The position numbers and the translations under genes were made by a program. DNA of 64,000 bases, from positions 41,168,278 through 41,232,277 of the forward strand of contig OY288241.1 in the NCBI GenBank assembly GCA_958450325.1, written 5' to 3'. Positions within the stretch are counted from its first letter, which is position 1, and every line of letters begins with the position of its first letter. This document shows positions 1 through 12,521 of the stretch, one piece after another. This DNA is from Agrostemma githago. Lineage: Eukaryota; Streptophyta; Magnoliopsida; Caryophyllales; Caryophyllaceae. A model generated the notes under the pieces. That model was not told the origin of the DNA. It saw only the letters and a program-made list of their open reading frames with translations, and did not search any database.

Positions 1-104
1 GACTTACCATTTCTTTTAATAAGATATAGTTTGTCAGTGTATTTTAATCCCAATTCTACAGTGTTTCCGCCACTGTATTGCATTAGAATTTCTAGGGGAT
101 TACA
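1..104 (+). mobile_element. 3' tail of a 5' LTR (LARD-like element)
   Basis: These bases repeat almost exactly at 6656-6759, the end of the downstream LTR, with a few substitutions. They finish in GGGGATTACA and a tRNA-type primer site follows three bases later. This is therefore the last part of the element's 5' LTR; the rest lies left of the window. Confidence 0.9.
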
Positions 105-106
105 GC

Positions 107-118
107 TGGTATCAGAGC
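107..118 (+). other. Primer binding site, initiator Met tRNA type
   Basis: TGGTATCAGAGC lies two bases after the LTR end. This is the usual plant retrotransposon primer site complementary to the 3' end of initiator methionine tRNA, where minus-strand DNA synthesis starts. It fixes the element's orientation as plus strand. Confidence 0.88.
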
Positions 119-2920
119 ATTTTTGCTCCCAACGCTTACACCTGATTCTAGGAAAAATACCAGTAAATGAATTGAACATTAAAGAAATATTAGTGAGAGA
201 TGCGTAGAAACAAAATAAGGACTTAACTGTTGGGTTTATATGTTCTTTTAACTCAATGATTAGCATTGAATATTTGTTTCTTTTGTCTGGAAGAAGATAT
301 TGGTATGATGTTGCTCTAGATCGGGACAAGATCTACTGAACTCTCGACGTCTGCTGACTCGAGTGGACAACTTGGTGCTCCAAGAAAGATGCCGATGGTG
401 ACTTTTCAAGCTCCGGTTCAGTTTGCTTAGGCTAAAGGCCAGATGATCAAGAATTGATTTCTGTTCCATGATGTAGCAGTAGATCCAGATGGAGCAACAC
501 TAGACTAGTGTGTTCATATCCCTATGAGAAGATGAAGCTACCGTGAGTTCCTTCGTGAAACTCTAGAGGCCCGAAGATTCTCTCGTTCTAGATTTTAGTT
601 ATCTAGAATCTATGATTCTCTTCTCCCTGCTTCTGCCTTTCCAATTCTTCTCTTATAAATTCTCATCTTCATTCTCTTGGCGAATCCTTGTCCGATTCTT
701 CTACTTTACCATCTTTCCTCTTGAGATTCTTTGGTTAGACCGAAATTTATTTCAGTGGACCCCGTGAAAATTTATAGATATTTGAGGTTTAGTAAACTCT
801 TGTTACTTGGTTTGAGGATTGTGAGTTTTACCTTATTTTCTAAGCAAGTAAGAAATTTTTGAGGATTGATTTGAGTGACAAATTGTCGATTAATGGAATT
901 AGGTTGGTACTTAAGATTTTTAACCCTGAGTTATAGGTTACTTGATTATTTGGAGGACTTAAAGTTGAATAATCTTTTGGAGTAGTAAGAGTATATCATA
1001 TTTGATGGATACCTTGTACCTAACATAGAACCGAACCAAGTGTAGCTAATAATAGTACTTTGGGATTCTTATCTAATGCTTATTGGATGGATGCATCGCG
1101 AATATTCGGGATCATAGTGTATTGTTTAAAGTGTTAGCCTGAGTGTTGTGATACCATTGAAGGTTTTCAGTAATGTCGTTAGAAATTTTGGTTGACACAG
1201 ATTACCCGTGTTTCTTAAGGATTAGATCGTTGATCGTTGTTTAAGGTTGCAACCAATGAACTTTGGAGTTGAGTGATCTAACTTGGATAAATTATTGTTG
1301 CCCTTGAAGAAGAGAGTTATCTTACACAATCTCGGTTTGTTGTGTTGTTTTGAGGAATACTTTGATTTCAATCATCTTAATGGATTTATAGTTCAGAACC
1401 CTTACACCAACGGGATTGAGGCTTCGTTGAGTTAATCAATATTTTGGTGGTTTCGCTGTTACAATATGAAATTTGGTGGAATTTTTGGAAACCTTAGCCC
1501 AATGACGTGTTTGAAGATGTGAGTGTTTGCACCATTACTATAGGTTTGAGCGTGTTTGAGGATTTGTTGTACTTTTCCCAACTTCTGTACTTGTGGTATT
1601 ATAAATATGTTGGTGACCATTTTTGAGGATTTCATGCCTTGTTTAGTGGACCTTGTTTAGTGTTCCTTACACGAGAAATTTGGAGCATACCTCGAGTTCA
1701 AACCTTGTGACCTTCGGATTTAGGAGCCTTTTCGAGTGCGAGTTTGGGTGTGTTGTGATGGTCGTTGAAATTTAATTGATGAGATTAGATTGTAAAACAA
1801 TTGTGGATTAGTATCGTGTCGTTTGAATGATTGGATAGTCACGTGAAACATTTTTGGAGATTGTGACTGAGTAGTACCACCTAATGCCTAATGTTGGACT
1901 TAGTATTATTTAATAGAAATTAGGAACCCGTGTTGTGGAAGTCGTGCTAGGAATCTCGAGATGGTTAACCTCTCTGTAAATCCTTGAGAGCTCTATTGGA
2001 CTCTCAATATCGTCCTTCCCTTAGCTTCTCTTAAATCCTGTTACTTCTTCTTCGGCCAATCCCTTTGACTTCCTTATCGGGTTTGAAATTTTCTTTTTGA
2101 TTTGACGTTGACTCTGACTCTATTTATCCGTTTACCTTTTTCCCGAACCTATGTTATGAAAAGTTCGACTAATTTAAAATTTTGGGTTTTCGTGAAATTT
2201 TACATTTTGAGTTATAAATTTCAAAACATTGTAGTTCGTTTTGTTTTTGGTTGATAACATATATTTAGTACTGTTTCGAAAGGTCTTAATAATTTATTTT
2301 AAAGTATTTCGAAATTGTTTCAAATTTCAATTTTCAAGCATGTTTAAATTTTACGGAAACTTTCATAATTGCTAATATGTTGATTTCTATAAGATTATTA
2401 GGTTAAACGGTTTCAAATTTTTGAAAAGCTTCGTACGTCTAAGTTTTGTTTTACTGCCGGCAGACTTTTAAATCTGTTATTGAAAAAAAATTGACGACTG
2501 GTTCGATTTTTATTTACTGACTACAAAATTTGATTTCTCAAAATGTTTGTTTGGTCTTAAAGCAATTTTGTCAAAAAAAAATTATTATCATAAAGTTTTA
2601 CTGCGGCTTTGAAAATATTTGAGTCCCCTCGAGTTCGATTATAAATATTATTCATCGTCATTAATTTTTAAAATAAATTTTGACTTACGATTTTACTACT
2701 TTAAATGATTTTAAACTTTGGGAATCGAGCAAAACTCTTTTTGAAATAAATTTTGTCTTCGATTTTGATTTTATATCCCGTTTGAAGTTGTAAATTTTTA
2801 AAAAAAAAAAACCGAGATTGTGATGCGAGTTAAGCATTCTTCTTTTGTTCAAGTCATATAACTTTGTTTTCCTTTCTATTATTATGTTTTTGTTAGTTTC
2901 GAGGACGATACTTCTTTTTA

Positions 2921-2931
2921 GTGGGAAAGAT
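2921..2931 (+). other. Polypurine tract
   Basis: The purine run GTGGGAAAGA directly precedes the LTR start TGTAACACC at 2932. It is the expected plus-strand priming site and marks the left edge of the 3' LTR. Confidence 0.8.
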
Positions 2932-5900
2932 TGTAACACCACCGATTTTATAAATTAAAGTTATATTCGTATTTTTATTTTATTTACGATTTAACTCGTA
3001 ATTCTTAAAATTATTATAAAACGAATTTACCGTTTAATCGTTTTAAACTCTTAAAATTCTATTTGACTCGAAAACATTTCTTATATTTAAAACATATTTT
3101 TATTTCTGTTTCTATTCGTTTTATACATTTAATTTAATTATTATCGAAATTGTATCTCGACGATTTAAATTCTAAATTCTTTTTTTATTATTATTTATTT
3201 TTAAAGCTCGACTTTCTATTTTTTTTCTCGAAGCCCATTTATTTTAAATTTTGTCAAAATATTTATTACCTTTCCTCGAGAAATCGATTTAATTCACTTT
3301 ATCGAAGATTTAATATTTATCGGGAAATACTATTTCAATCATCTAATTATTTATTTCTTTAAGCTTCATTTTCGTCTCGGATACTTTATTTACTCATTTT
3401 ATTAGTCGACCCAATTATTTATTAATTTCCTTTTGACTCGATTTTTAGTTCGATTCTTGGGTCAGTCAACTTATCGTTACGGGATTCGTCTTCTACCCAA
3501 TTCATTTAATTAATCTGTTTTTATCTTTCTTTCCCACTTGTTTAACTTATAATTATCCCTTGGTTTTCCTACTTGATATAACGCACCATTTATTCTTTGC
3601 CCTTCCCTTGTTTTTCCCACTTTTAACGTGTTTCCTTCCCCCTTTGTTTCTTGCCTTTTCCACCGCTTCATCCTCTTTTTCATTTACGTTTCCACCTCTT
3701 CCTTCACCTTCTCACCACCCTTGCTTTCCCCTTCTTCGTTTCTTTTCTTCTTCTTATATTCGTTTTCTTCTGCTGCGTACTGCTACGAACTACTGCTGCT
3801 GTGTACGGCTGCTGTTGCTGCGTCCTTCTGCCGTTACGGTGCTGTTTTTCATTTCTTTTTTCTCCTCCTCTTCTTCTTCCTCCTTTCGTCTGCTGGTTTA
3901 TTTTGTTGTTGTCATTACTGCTGCTCCTTTTTTCAACTTCTTCGTTGCACTTGTATATGCTGCCGTATTGTTGTTAGTTCTTGTCGTTTCCTGCTGCGTC
4001 TTGTTGCTTCTATGCGTGTTGATGTGCTGATTCTGTTGCTGCTATTTCGTAAGTTGTCGACCGCTACTGTTCTTGCTGTTACGGGCTGTTCAGTTGATCG
4101 TTTTATGCTGGCTGATTCGTCTTTCGGTTTTCATTCATTGTCATTTCATCTCATTTGCCTCTATTGTTTTCGTGCTTTTCTTTTCGTCTTTCCAATTTAT
4201 GTCATTGCACCCTCCGTCCTTCCATTTCGTGAGTCCGTTGCTGTTTGTCTTCCTCCTTTCTTCTTCGTTTGTTGCTCCTGATTTCGCGGTCGGGTCACTG
4301 ATGTTGTTCTCGATTGCTGCTCTTGTCTTCCGCCCCTTTTCCTCTGTTTTTCTAGTCATGTTGTGCGTGATCACTGCTGCTATTGACGTTGTTATACGCT
4401 ATTACTCCTGTCCTGCTCGTTTTCGATTTCGTTTCTCGTTCGCTGTTCTTCAGTTCTTTCTCCTCCATTTTCCTTCTTCCTCTTCTTATTTCTGATGTTG
4501 TCGATGCTGCTGCTAATTTCTGCCCGTAATTCTCCTTCCCTCTGCGTTTTACTGCTGCTCTCGTGTTTGTGCTGTTGCTATTGTGTTCTGCTCGCTGCTG
4601 TATGTTTCCTGATGCTCTCTGTCCCGGTATTGTTCGTGTGTTGTGGTTATCACCATAGTTCGCTTTTGATGATGTCGTATTGTTGCGTTTTGTTTGTCTC
4701 TTAAACTCTGTTTTGTGATTCCCCGCTTCTCCTTCTTCTATTCCAACATTCCTTATTCCGATCTCTTCGTTTCTGTTTCTCTTGTCTCGAATCTGAAGTG
4801 GAGCATACTTGGAGGGTCAGCGATTCATCACGTCGTGAAGGATATTGCGTACTATTGAAGATTTGGAAATCGGACTATGCAAGTAGACAAGTACGAGATT
4901 GATTCGGATGCCGACCGAAGGTAACTTTAGGACGCTACTCGATTTTATATCGTATGATTGAGTAGTAGTATGTACTAAGTATTTTTTTTAACTCCAGTTT
5001 TCTATTTTTTTTAGCTATTTATTATTGCTAATTATATTAATTTTAAATCGTATGCGTTATCAATATTTCTACAAGTTTTCGATATCGTTTTATAAATCGT
5101 TAGTGATTTAATTATTTACGATCATTGTAATATTTTGTTGGTTATCGTGACACTAGTAACTAAATAATATCGATTTCATATTTTCTTCATATTTCGTTAA
5201 TTTATAATTTTAACTCAAAATCGTATTTTTATATTATAATTGAGGTTTGTGTACTTGTTTAATAAATTCATTTTTGTTTTACGAGTTATACTAAGAAATG
5301 AGAAAATAGTCGATTTTGTTTTAAATATATTTTTTGTCGAGACTATTTTCACTAATAATTTCTTATTTGTTTACAATTGACTATTTTTAGGAAAAATCGT
5401 ACTATTTATTGATAAAATCTATTTGCTAAAACTATTTTGAAAGCTTTATAAAATCTCATTTAATTTTAAAACTCGTCGACTCAATTAATTTTGATATCGT
5501 TTTTCTTAAAACATCTATTTTCTAAAATTTATAGTTTTAACTCGATTTCCTAATTATTTATAAAATAGTATATATTGACTTATTGTATTTTATTTATATT
5601 TTGAGTAACGAATTTAGAAATATATTAAAGTTACGATAACGACGGTAATAATAAAATGTTAATTTTTATACATTTCACTTATTTTAATCACTTACGTATT
5701 TTCTATAACAATATTTCTATTTTAAGTAAGTTTCTAAAATTAGTAAGTTTCTATTCATAAAAAGTTTCCCTTTTTATATAAAATGTTTATTACTTTTATC
5801 TTCATATTATTTATGATGATTATTTATTCTCAATATCGATAATGGCTTGTTTTGGAATTATGGAATAAGGAAAAGTGTGAGGTTTAGAGTAATATATTCT

Positions 5901-6759
5901 GGGATGTACGTTTTTGCCATCAACTATAAGGTTGGTGTGTCTTTATGTGGCACACTGGTTGTTGAACCGAGCATATATGGTGTTCGGGAGTGTGAGTACA
6001 TTTTGACCTTAAACTCGTGCCTCGCAGTGTAAGAAGCCGTCGGGTTGAACTGAGTATTTATGGTGCTCGGGAGGGGTGTGCATATTATCTTAAACTAGGG
6101 CCATGCATTTATAAGTCGCCGTCCTATTATGGTTGAGTAGCCTAGTTAGAGATCGAGGTTTGATTTGTTTGAACTAAGTTCTCGAAGATAGTTTTAGTAT
6201 TCTCCTAGTGAAAGTATATCCTTCATCACTACTCCTATCCATAATGGCATTTTGAATATTTTTATTATTATCGATACAATTTGATTTGCAGGTTGGCGAA
6301 TATTTGAATTTTTCTTCTGAAAACTTGTTCTTATTTTATTATTCCAATACTTTAAGTTTTCTTCGAAAGCTTATTTTTATTATATCGTTTTAATGTTTTC
6401 TCTTTTAAATATTTTGATATAATAATACTATTATTTTTTCGTATGATATAATATGGCTGGGAGAACGTCCGAGTTACTCTCCACTGACGTGACTGTTATG
6501 TTTATAACATGACAGGTATTTGCTGCTGGGTTTTAGGTGTGAGCTAGCGAGTAGCGTAGATCCTACTCTTTCTTCATTCTTGTAGTTTATGGATTTGTAT
6601 AAACCTGTTTGAAGATTTTTCTTTTAGCCCTTTTGTAAAAAGATGCCTTTGTATTGACTTACCATTTCTTTTAATAAGATATAGTTTGTCAGTGTGTTTT
6701 AATCCCAATTCTACAGTGTTTCTGCCACTGTATTGCGTTAGAATTTCTAGGGGATTACA
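2932..6759 (+). mobile_element. 3' LTR, 3.8 kb, LARD-like element
   Basis: Starts TGTAACACC after the polypurine tract and ends GGGGATTACA, so the ends form a short inverted repeat (TGTAA/TTACA). Its tail matches 1-104. The segment 3550-4720 is very rich in TTC, TTT and TGC triplets and gives long but meaningless Ser/Phe/Leu/Cys-rich open frames. A reversed, shorter copy of the 2932-4808 part lies at 33328-35273, which confirms that this is a dispersed repeat family. Flanking base pairs at the right are CTACT; the left target copy is outside the window. Confidence 0.88.
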
Positions 6760-7690
6760 CTACTCACAGTCGTTAGCAACAGTAGTCAGCAGCAGTATCA
6801 TTAATAAATACATATGAATACTATATTTAAACTGAACCAAAATCAAAACAAAAGCTCGCATTCCACAAACAATATAATTACTCAATCAAGCTCAAATTTT
6901 CAAAGTAAAATCAAAACCAAAATCACCAACAATCAATTAATTTAAACTAGCATTCCACAAACAAGAATACATGCAAACATCACCAACAGCCAATTATACT
7001 CCTAATTAAGACGCAACAACAACATCAATAAAACCTAATTATATTAAAACATCAATTATACTATATATATACAGATGAATCATTTGTACGTGTATTAATT
7101 AGGGTATGCTCGATCAGAAGGATGAATAGCTAATTAACAAGGATGAATACCTATTCAGTTGCTGACGATGAATTATGTAAAACACACGGATGATTGATGA
7201 CGATAAGATGATAAGAGTGAATGGTGATCTGAACGGAGTCGTTGATGAAGATCAATGATGAACCTACAGTGCGGCATCCAATAGCTACAAGTAATTAGTG
7301 CAGGTGATCGATTTGGGAATTAGGGTGAGCGGGAGATCAGATGATGAACGGATGATAAATTAACTTTATTTTGGAATAATGAGCGGTTGAATGATTTGGC
7401 AATTAATTAGTGTGATTATAATTGAAGTAGGGAGAGATTTTGTTTATTTTGTGATGTGGGTGTGAGCGGGAGACTGAAATTTCCTGCGGTAATTGCAAAA
7501 TAATCGACCGTGTATAATTTTTGAGAGGTAGTGAGAGAACAACTTTCTTTTGTAATGAGTAATAATTATAAAATTTTATACATCTCGACGCATCAAAGGG
7601 TAGAGAGTCAAAATGGGGTATAAAAGAAGGTCGACGCTTATAAAGGCGTCGATCTTAAAGGGTCGAGAAAGTAAGGAGTTTGTAGTAGTG
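6760..7690. mobile_element. CACTA (En/Spm) transposon, right-end fragment
   Basis: The right border, read on the minus strand, is CACTACTACAAACTCC. A subterminal inverted repeat CGACGC...GCGTCG (7632-7651) and GTCGA-containing copies lie just inside, which is typical for plant CACTA ends. The left half is missing because the LARD-like element was inserted there. No transposase (Tnp2) coding sequence is visible; the interior is AT-rich and non-coding. The fragment interrupts Athila element A, whose sequence resumes at 7691 after TTT, compatible with the 3-bp target duplication of this superfamily. Confidence 0.7.
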
Positions 7691-8272
7691 TTTTTACTTG
7701 GATTAGTTAGGCTATTTTTGAGCATGGGACGACCCTCTTGGCTTAACGCTAAAGGGGGCGGGGTTTCACTTTACCTACAGTGTTGACTAACTCCGTGGTT
7801 CATCCTTTTTCCATCCCGCCTATCGTTCCGTAGTACGTTCTTAGAAGGTTAAGAGGACCTAGGTAAGTTATCAACGTTTTTTTGTTGCTTTGTTGTCATA
7901 CTATTAGGATTTTGTCCATTTCGGTTTGTATTATTAGCTTGGGAACGTTCTCACTTGCCTTGAGTCCTTAACCGGAGTTTATTTCACCGCTTTGGAGAGG
8001 AAAGCGATATTTGTTTCTTCTTGGATGCAACCAATTGTTTGTTTGTTTGTATGTTTGTTTGTTTGTTTGTGTGTTTTCGTGTTCGGTTGTATCCACAGTT
8101 TTGTCGCAAGACCTCACTTGCCTTGCGGAGAGCACTTTTCCTCTAAGTGTTCTCGCGTGAGTTGAAAGGGCGTAGGGTGCGCTAATACCCGCTCGGTTAG
8201 TAGTCTAGTTTCTTTTAGTTATAAGTTAGTTCTGCTTACTCGAGGGCGAGTAAGGGTTAAGTGTGGGGGAGT
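7691..8272 (+). mobile_element. Athila element A, 3' internal region with polypurine tract
   Basis: Non-coding sequence that matches the 3' internal parts of elements E1 (20774-21350, reversed) and H (38772-39692). The shared blocks include a TAGGGTGCGCTAATACC motif and the purine-rich stretch AAGTGTGGGGGAGT immediately before the LTR. The upstream part of A is displaced by the CACTA and LARD insertions. No ORF is supported here. Confidence 0.75.
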
Positions 8273-9434
8273 TGATAACTGTGTTATGTAGTGATTATTT
8301 CTTGTGTTTGGTCCCAGTTTCTCTTGTGGAATCGCTCTTTAAAGCGGTTTCGAGGCTACTTACGCTTCTTCTAACTTGTTTTAGGTTCCTAAGAGACCTA
8401 TCTTGGAGAAATGGAACGATTCCGACTCGTTTCCAATGCATAGGGAGCCAATGAAGAGAAGCGACGATGATTCGGTGACTTAGACTCGATCCCGAGTCCC
8501 ATGGAGCCCACTTGATGATATCTCGAGCACCGAGCATCGATAAGAAGCCTAGGAAGAGCAAATAAGGACCCATCCCGGTCGGGACCACATCCATCACGAC
8601 CGCGATGAGAAGACGAGAAGAATCGAGTTCCTGTGGGGCCATCCCGGCCGGGAGGACATCCTTCCCGACCGGGACCACCCCTTCCCGACTGGGATCATCA
8701 CCATCCAGGCCGGGAAGGGCCCAGCTCCACCCGGTTTCACTTTTTTGCCTCCCTTATTCGTGTAACCCTATATATACCCCCCTCTTGTATTGTTTTAAAC
8801 ACCCTACACTATTCAAAATCCTAGATAGAGAACTCTCATCATTAGCTTAGTTTTTTCATTAATCTTTCCTTAATCTTAGTAGTCGCCATGCTACTCTTGC
8901 TAGTTTCCTCCTTCTTGTTGCATGCTTTATTTGTGGTTGAACTCTCTCATTTTGGGTAGTATCTTACTTGAGTTTTCGGGTTTGTCTTTGACGCGAGAGC
9001 GAGGATTTACCTTAGTGACTAGATGAAACCAACACCCTCGATATCCCCATTTGCCTTATACACCTATGAACCCGACCTAACCCTACTCTTCCCATTATTT
9101 GATTTCTTCATCTTCTTAGTCATCATTCCTCTAGTTTGTTGATTGAATTTAGTTTTTGTTGATTCACTTAGTTCATGTTATACCTAGTTCACTCATAAAT
9201 CTAGTTTCATCCCTTTTTATCATCCTAGTTTGTTTACTCTTGGCCTAGCAATTGTGTTTGTAATCAATTCTCTTCTCCTCCCCTGTGACCTTGTGACCTA
9301 GTCTTGTATTTAGGTAAACCTTAGTCTAGACCCTTTTTCCGTCCCTGTGGATCTACCCGACTTGCCCTAGCTACCTTGTTAAGAATAGTTGGTTTACTTG
9401 ATCGGTAGGATACACGGCGAATCCCTACCATCAG
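8273..9434 (+). mobile_element. Athila element A, 3' LTR
   Basis: Begins TGATAACTGTG after the polypurine tract and ends CCTACCATCA. It shares the family landmarks of the other Athila LTRs here: AATCGCTCTTT..GCGGTTTCGAGG near the start, a palindrome cluster, then a TATATATACCCC promoter. The five bases to the right, GAAAC, would be the target duplication. The element lies inside the 5' LTR of element C. Confidence 0.85.
8574..8780 (+). promoter_or_regulatory. LTR A promoter: phased palindromes plus TATA box
   Basis: Units near CCCGGTCGGG start at 8574, 8595, 8643, 8664, 8684 and 8704, so most neighbours are 20-21 bp apart. A TATA box, CTATATATACCCC (8768-8780), follows about 55 bp later. This marks the U3 promoter of the LTR; the palindromes are candidate binding sites. 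Confidence 0.65.
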
Positions 9435-9501
9435 AAACATAGCAAAACAAGGAATTAAGAGATGCAAATAAAGAATACAAGAGAAATTAAACAAGGCAAA
9501 G

Positions 9502-9745
9502 AAGCTGGTCACGACAGCCAAACTGGTCAGATTGATACCGAACCGGTCGGTTTGAAGGCAAATCGGTCAGTTCGTTTATGAACCGGTCGGTATGAATTTG
9601 TACCGGGCGGTTCGCTGCACGACAGTTGGACTTTCCTAAACTGCTGAAGAGTCCGTGTTTTACCTTAATTAATGCTCTACGAGATTATTTTATTAGACTT
9701 TGCTTAATTTCCTATTTAGACTCTTGCAATAAGTATAAATACCCC
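9502..9745 (+). promoter_or_regulatory. LTR C promoter: 20-bp phased palindromes plus TATA box
   Basis: Units near ACCGGTCGGT begin at about 9502, 9522, 9542, 9562, 9582 and 9602, an exact 20-bp period. The TATA box follows at 9731-9745. The same palindrome at the same spacing recurs inside the gag-protease linker of this element at 18801-18910. Confidence 0.65.
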
Positions 9746-9757
9746 CTCTTAAGGTTA

Positions 9758-12521
9758 TTTTTTTTTGGGAAAGTGTAAGTTGTATATTAAAAAATGAATC
9801 AATCAAATATACATTATGTATCCATCATTCTAGAGATGAATGATTCATCTCTATTGGTGAGTTTCCCTTTCTGAACACTATTAAAATACATTTTCAGCTC
9901 TTTAATAATGTTCTTACTTACTATTTGAGGCCTTACTAGAACACCTTCCAATTTACATTTGTTTCTTTGTTCCCAAATGTGATATAAGAAAGCATTTATC
10001 GCACCATTGAGAACAACACGTTGAAGCCTGCTGCCTTTCATCCTATCCCGCTAGGCACTACTGAATGAGTTACTGAAGTCATGCTCCATCCAATCACCCA
10101 AGCTCTTCAGTATTTTGTTGCTATATTCGCACTACCAGAAAAGATGCTTCCTATCCTCCGGTCTCCCATTACACACACAGCATAGATCATCAGTGGTCAA
10201 GTTGAGCCTGAATAGTTTGATCTTCATGTTCATCGCGTCGTGCTGATATAGCCACGCAATAATTCTATGCTTCGGTATGGTCCATTTGTTCCACATTAGC
10301 CTATACCATTCCACTTCTGTTTCTTTATCTCTGATCCAATTATACCCCTTAGCCCTGGTATACCGGTTACCTTCATCCCATTCTCCTCCTTTGAAGCCTG
10401 ATTTTAATTTTTCTTTAATTTTGAAAATACGTCTCCATCCCTATCCCACATCGAACGGAGGGGTGTATTGCATCCAACGCTGCCCTTTCAGATAAACTGA
10501 GTTGACCCAAGACACCCAAAGCTTGTTAGGATCCTTCGCAACTCACCAAACCAGCTTTCCAACCGCAGCTTTATTCCAGTTAGAGCATTGCGTCAGATTC
10601 AGTCCACCTTCTCTATACGGAACACAAATCTTCTTCCAAGCAACAAGAGGGGATCTGGTGTAAGCAGTTCCACCCTCCCAAAGATATGTCCTGCAGAGTC
10701 CTTCAATTTGTTTTATAACCCCGGTTGGGAGTAGGAAAATGCTCGCCCAATAGTTATGAAGCGTGGACAGAACAGATTTAATCAGGACCAATCTTCCAGC
10801 ATACAACAATTTTCTAGCCCCCAATCGTCTGATTCTTTCAGTTATATTATGCACCAACGACTGGCAATCCTGTATCGTAAGCCTAGAAGATTTAATTGGG
10901 ACACCCAAGTATTTGAACGGAAGACTCCCGGCTTTGCAGCCTGAAATAGCTATAATATCCTGTTGCGTCTCCTTCTTCACTCCATTAAAATAGATGTTCG
11001 ATTTTCCTTTACTGAGACGGAGCCCCGATGCCTTCGAGAAGGTTGCAAAGGTACGTAGTAGCACCATCATAGATGGAATATCACCTTTACTGAATAATAA
11101 TAAATCATAAGCAAACATCAGATTCACTAGTTTCAATTGCTTACATTGCGGGTGGTACCTGAACTCCATTGTATCCGTATTATACTTAAGCAACCGAGTA
11201 AGGTACTCCATACAAATTGTGAACAATAACGGGGATAAAGGGTCTCCCTGCCAGAAACCTCGCTTCCCATGAAAAAAACCGAAGGCATCTCCATTAAGAT
11301 TAAGACAAAAAGAAGCGGTGGTAACGCATTGCATTAACAAGTGGACCGATTCAGGGAAGTTCAATTGCTGTAGCATTTGCTCCAAGAACTCCCCTTCTAC
11401 TGTGTCATATGCCTTCTGCATATCCATTTTAATAATGCATCTCGGGGACACTGCTTTTCTCGAGTATAACCGGACTAGATCTTGGCAAATGAGGATATTT
11501 TCTACTATGCTACGTCCTCGAACAAACCCCCCTGGACAGGTGATATAATATCGGGCAGGACCTTCGCTAGTCTCGCGCAAAGAATTTTCGATATGCATTT
11601 GTATACCGTATTGCAGCAAGCTATCGGTCTAAATTTCAAGACCGAGACTGGTCTCTCAATTTTGGGTATTAGAGTAATACCTGTAGTATTGAGCTGTTTC
11701 AGGAGTCGCCCAGATGCGAAGAAATCCGAAATAGCTGCACATACATCATCTCCCACTATGCTCCATGCATCTTTAAAGAACTTGCTTGAATACCCATCGG
11801 GCCCAGGGGCCTTATCATTCGGAATGCTAAACATCGTCTCCCGTATTTTCTCTCTAGTGACTGGAGAATTGAGAATTTCCCAGTGATCAGAATTGCATAA
11901 TGGTCCCAACTGCATGACATGTTCCACAACTTTGCTAGTATCTTTTCTTTCACCCAAGAGACTTTTATAGTATGATAGAAAAGCCTCTTGGATATCTTCA
12001 GCCTTGCTATGTAATTTACCTTGATTGTCCTCGATTTGGTTCACTGTATTCCTCGCTCTCCTTGCCTTTAGTGACCCATGAAATGCTACTGTATTGGCAT
12101 CACCTTCTTTAAGCCAATGTAACTTAGCTTTTTGCCGAAGGTAACACAATCTAGCCTTGTCCAAACGCCTGTAATTCTCCGCAGCCTCAATTTTCTCCTT
12201 AATCAGATCATGGTTACCCGCATTGATGTTTAAGGATCTCTGTATGTCGAGCAATTTAACCTGTGCTAGGTCAGCCTGCTGTTCTATTGTAGCAAAACGG
12301 TCCTTATCCAACTGTTTCAATCGATTTTTGAGTCTCTTGAGCATCGTAGCTAACCTGAACATCTTCGTCCCCTCCACATCCTGGTTCCAAGAAGCTGCAA
12401 CAATCTGTTCAAAATCTGGAGACTGACTCCACATGTTGTAATACTTAAACGATCGATTGTGTTTTGTTTGCCCTCCCACTCTCCTAATCACGCATGGATT
12501 GTGATCATACAATCCCTCCGG
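9758..12521 (-). mobile_element. LINE (L1-type), 5'-truncated insertion
   Basis: A T-run at 9758-9766 is the poly(A) tail read on the plus strand. Imperfect target copies (TTAAGGTTA on the left, TAAGGGTTA on the right) flank the insertion, which separates the TATA box of LTR C from its transcript start region. The 5' end is truncated: only the region after the endonuclease remains. Confidence 0.85.
9814..12512 (-). pseudogene. LINE reverse transcriptase (ORF2) pseudogene
   Basis: Read from right to left. 11505-12512 holds the linker after the endonuclease and the N-terminal RT blocks, with KAPGPDGYSSKFFK and the motif FRPIACCNTVYK. 10543-11619, in another frame, holds the RT core with GDPLSP and the catalytic-box region. 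There the expected FADD is FAYD, so one of the two catalytic aspartates is lost. 9814-10314 holds the C-terminal zinc-binding RT-associated region (CCVC and HLFW) in separate frames. A frameshift near 11.5-11.6 kb and stops in the C-terminal part show that it is dead. The protein would copy LINE RNA at the nicked target. It matches in kind, not closely, the LINE remnants at 43.3 kb and 55.2 kb. Confidence 0.88.

Larger units (their letters stand above)
105..2931 (+). mobile_element. Non-coding internal region of LARD-like element
   Basis: About 2.8 kb between the primer site and the polypurine tract. No gag, protease, RT, RNase H or integrase motif is visible in any frame, and the short open frames here are AT-rich and unlike retroelement proteins. 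Very long LTRs plus a short non-coding interior fit a LARD (large retrotransposon derivative), mobilised by an autonomous relative. The TGTAACACC LTR start and Met primer site resemble chromovirus (Tekay/Del) LTRs, which is an inference about the helper. Confidence 0.8.

Noticed and set aside
260..469. 69-codon minus-strand frame in the LARD interior
   Set aside because: No recognisable domain and no repeat or splice context.
3560..4704. Long plus-strand open frames rich in Ser, Phe, Leu and Cys
   Set aside because: Low-complexity TTC/TTT/TGC sequence inside a LARD LTR; the frames are not conserved in the reversed copy at 33.7-34.6 kb.
6758..6764. CACTACT at the end of the LARD LTR as a left CACTA end
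   Set aside because: The CA is the LTR terminus and the rest is flanking sequence; the following bases do not match the right end at 7690.
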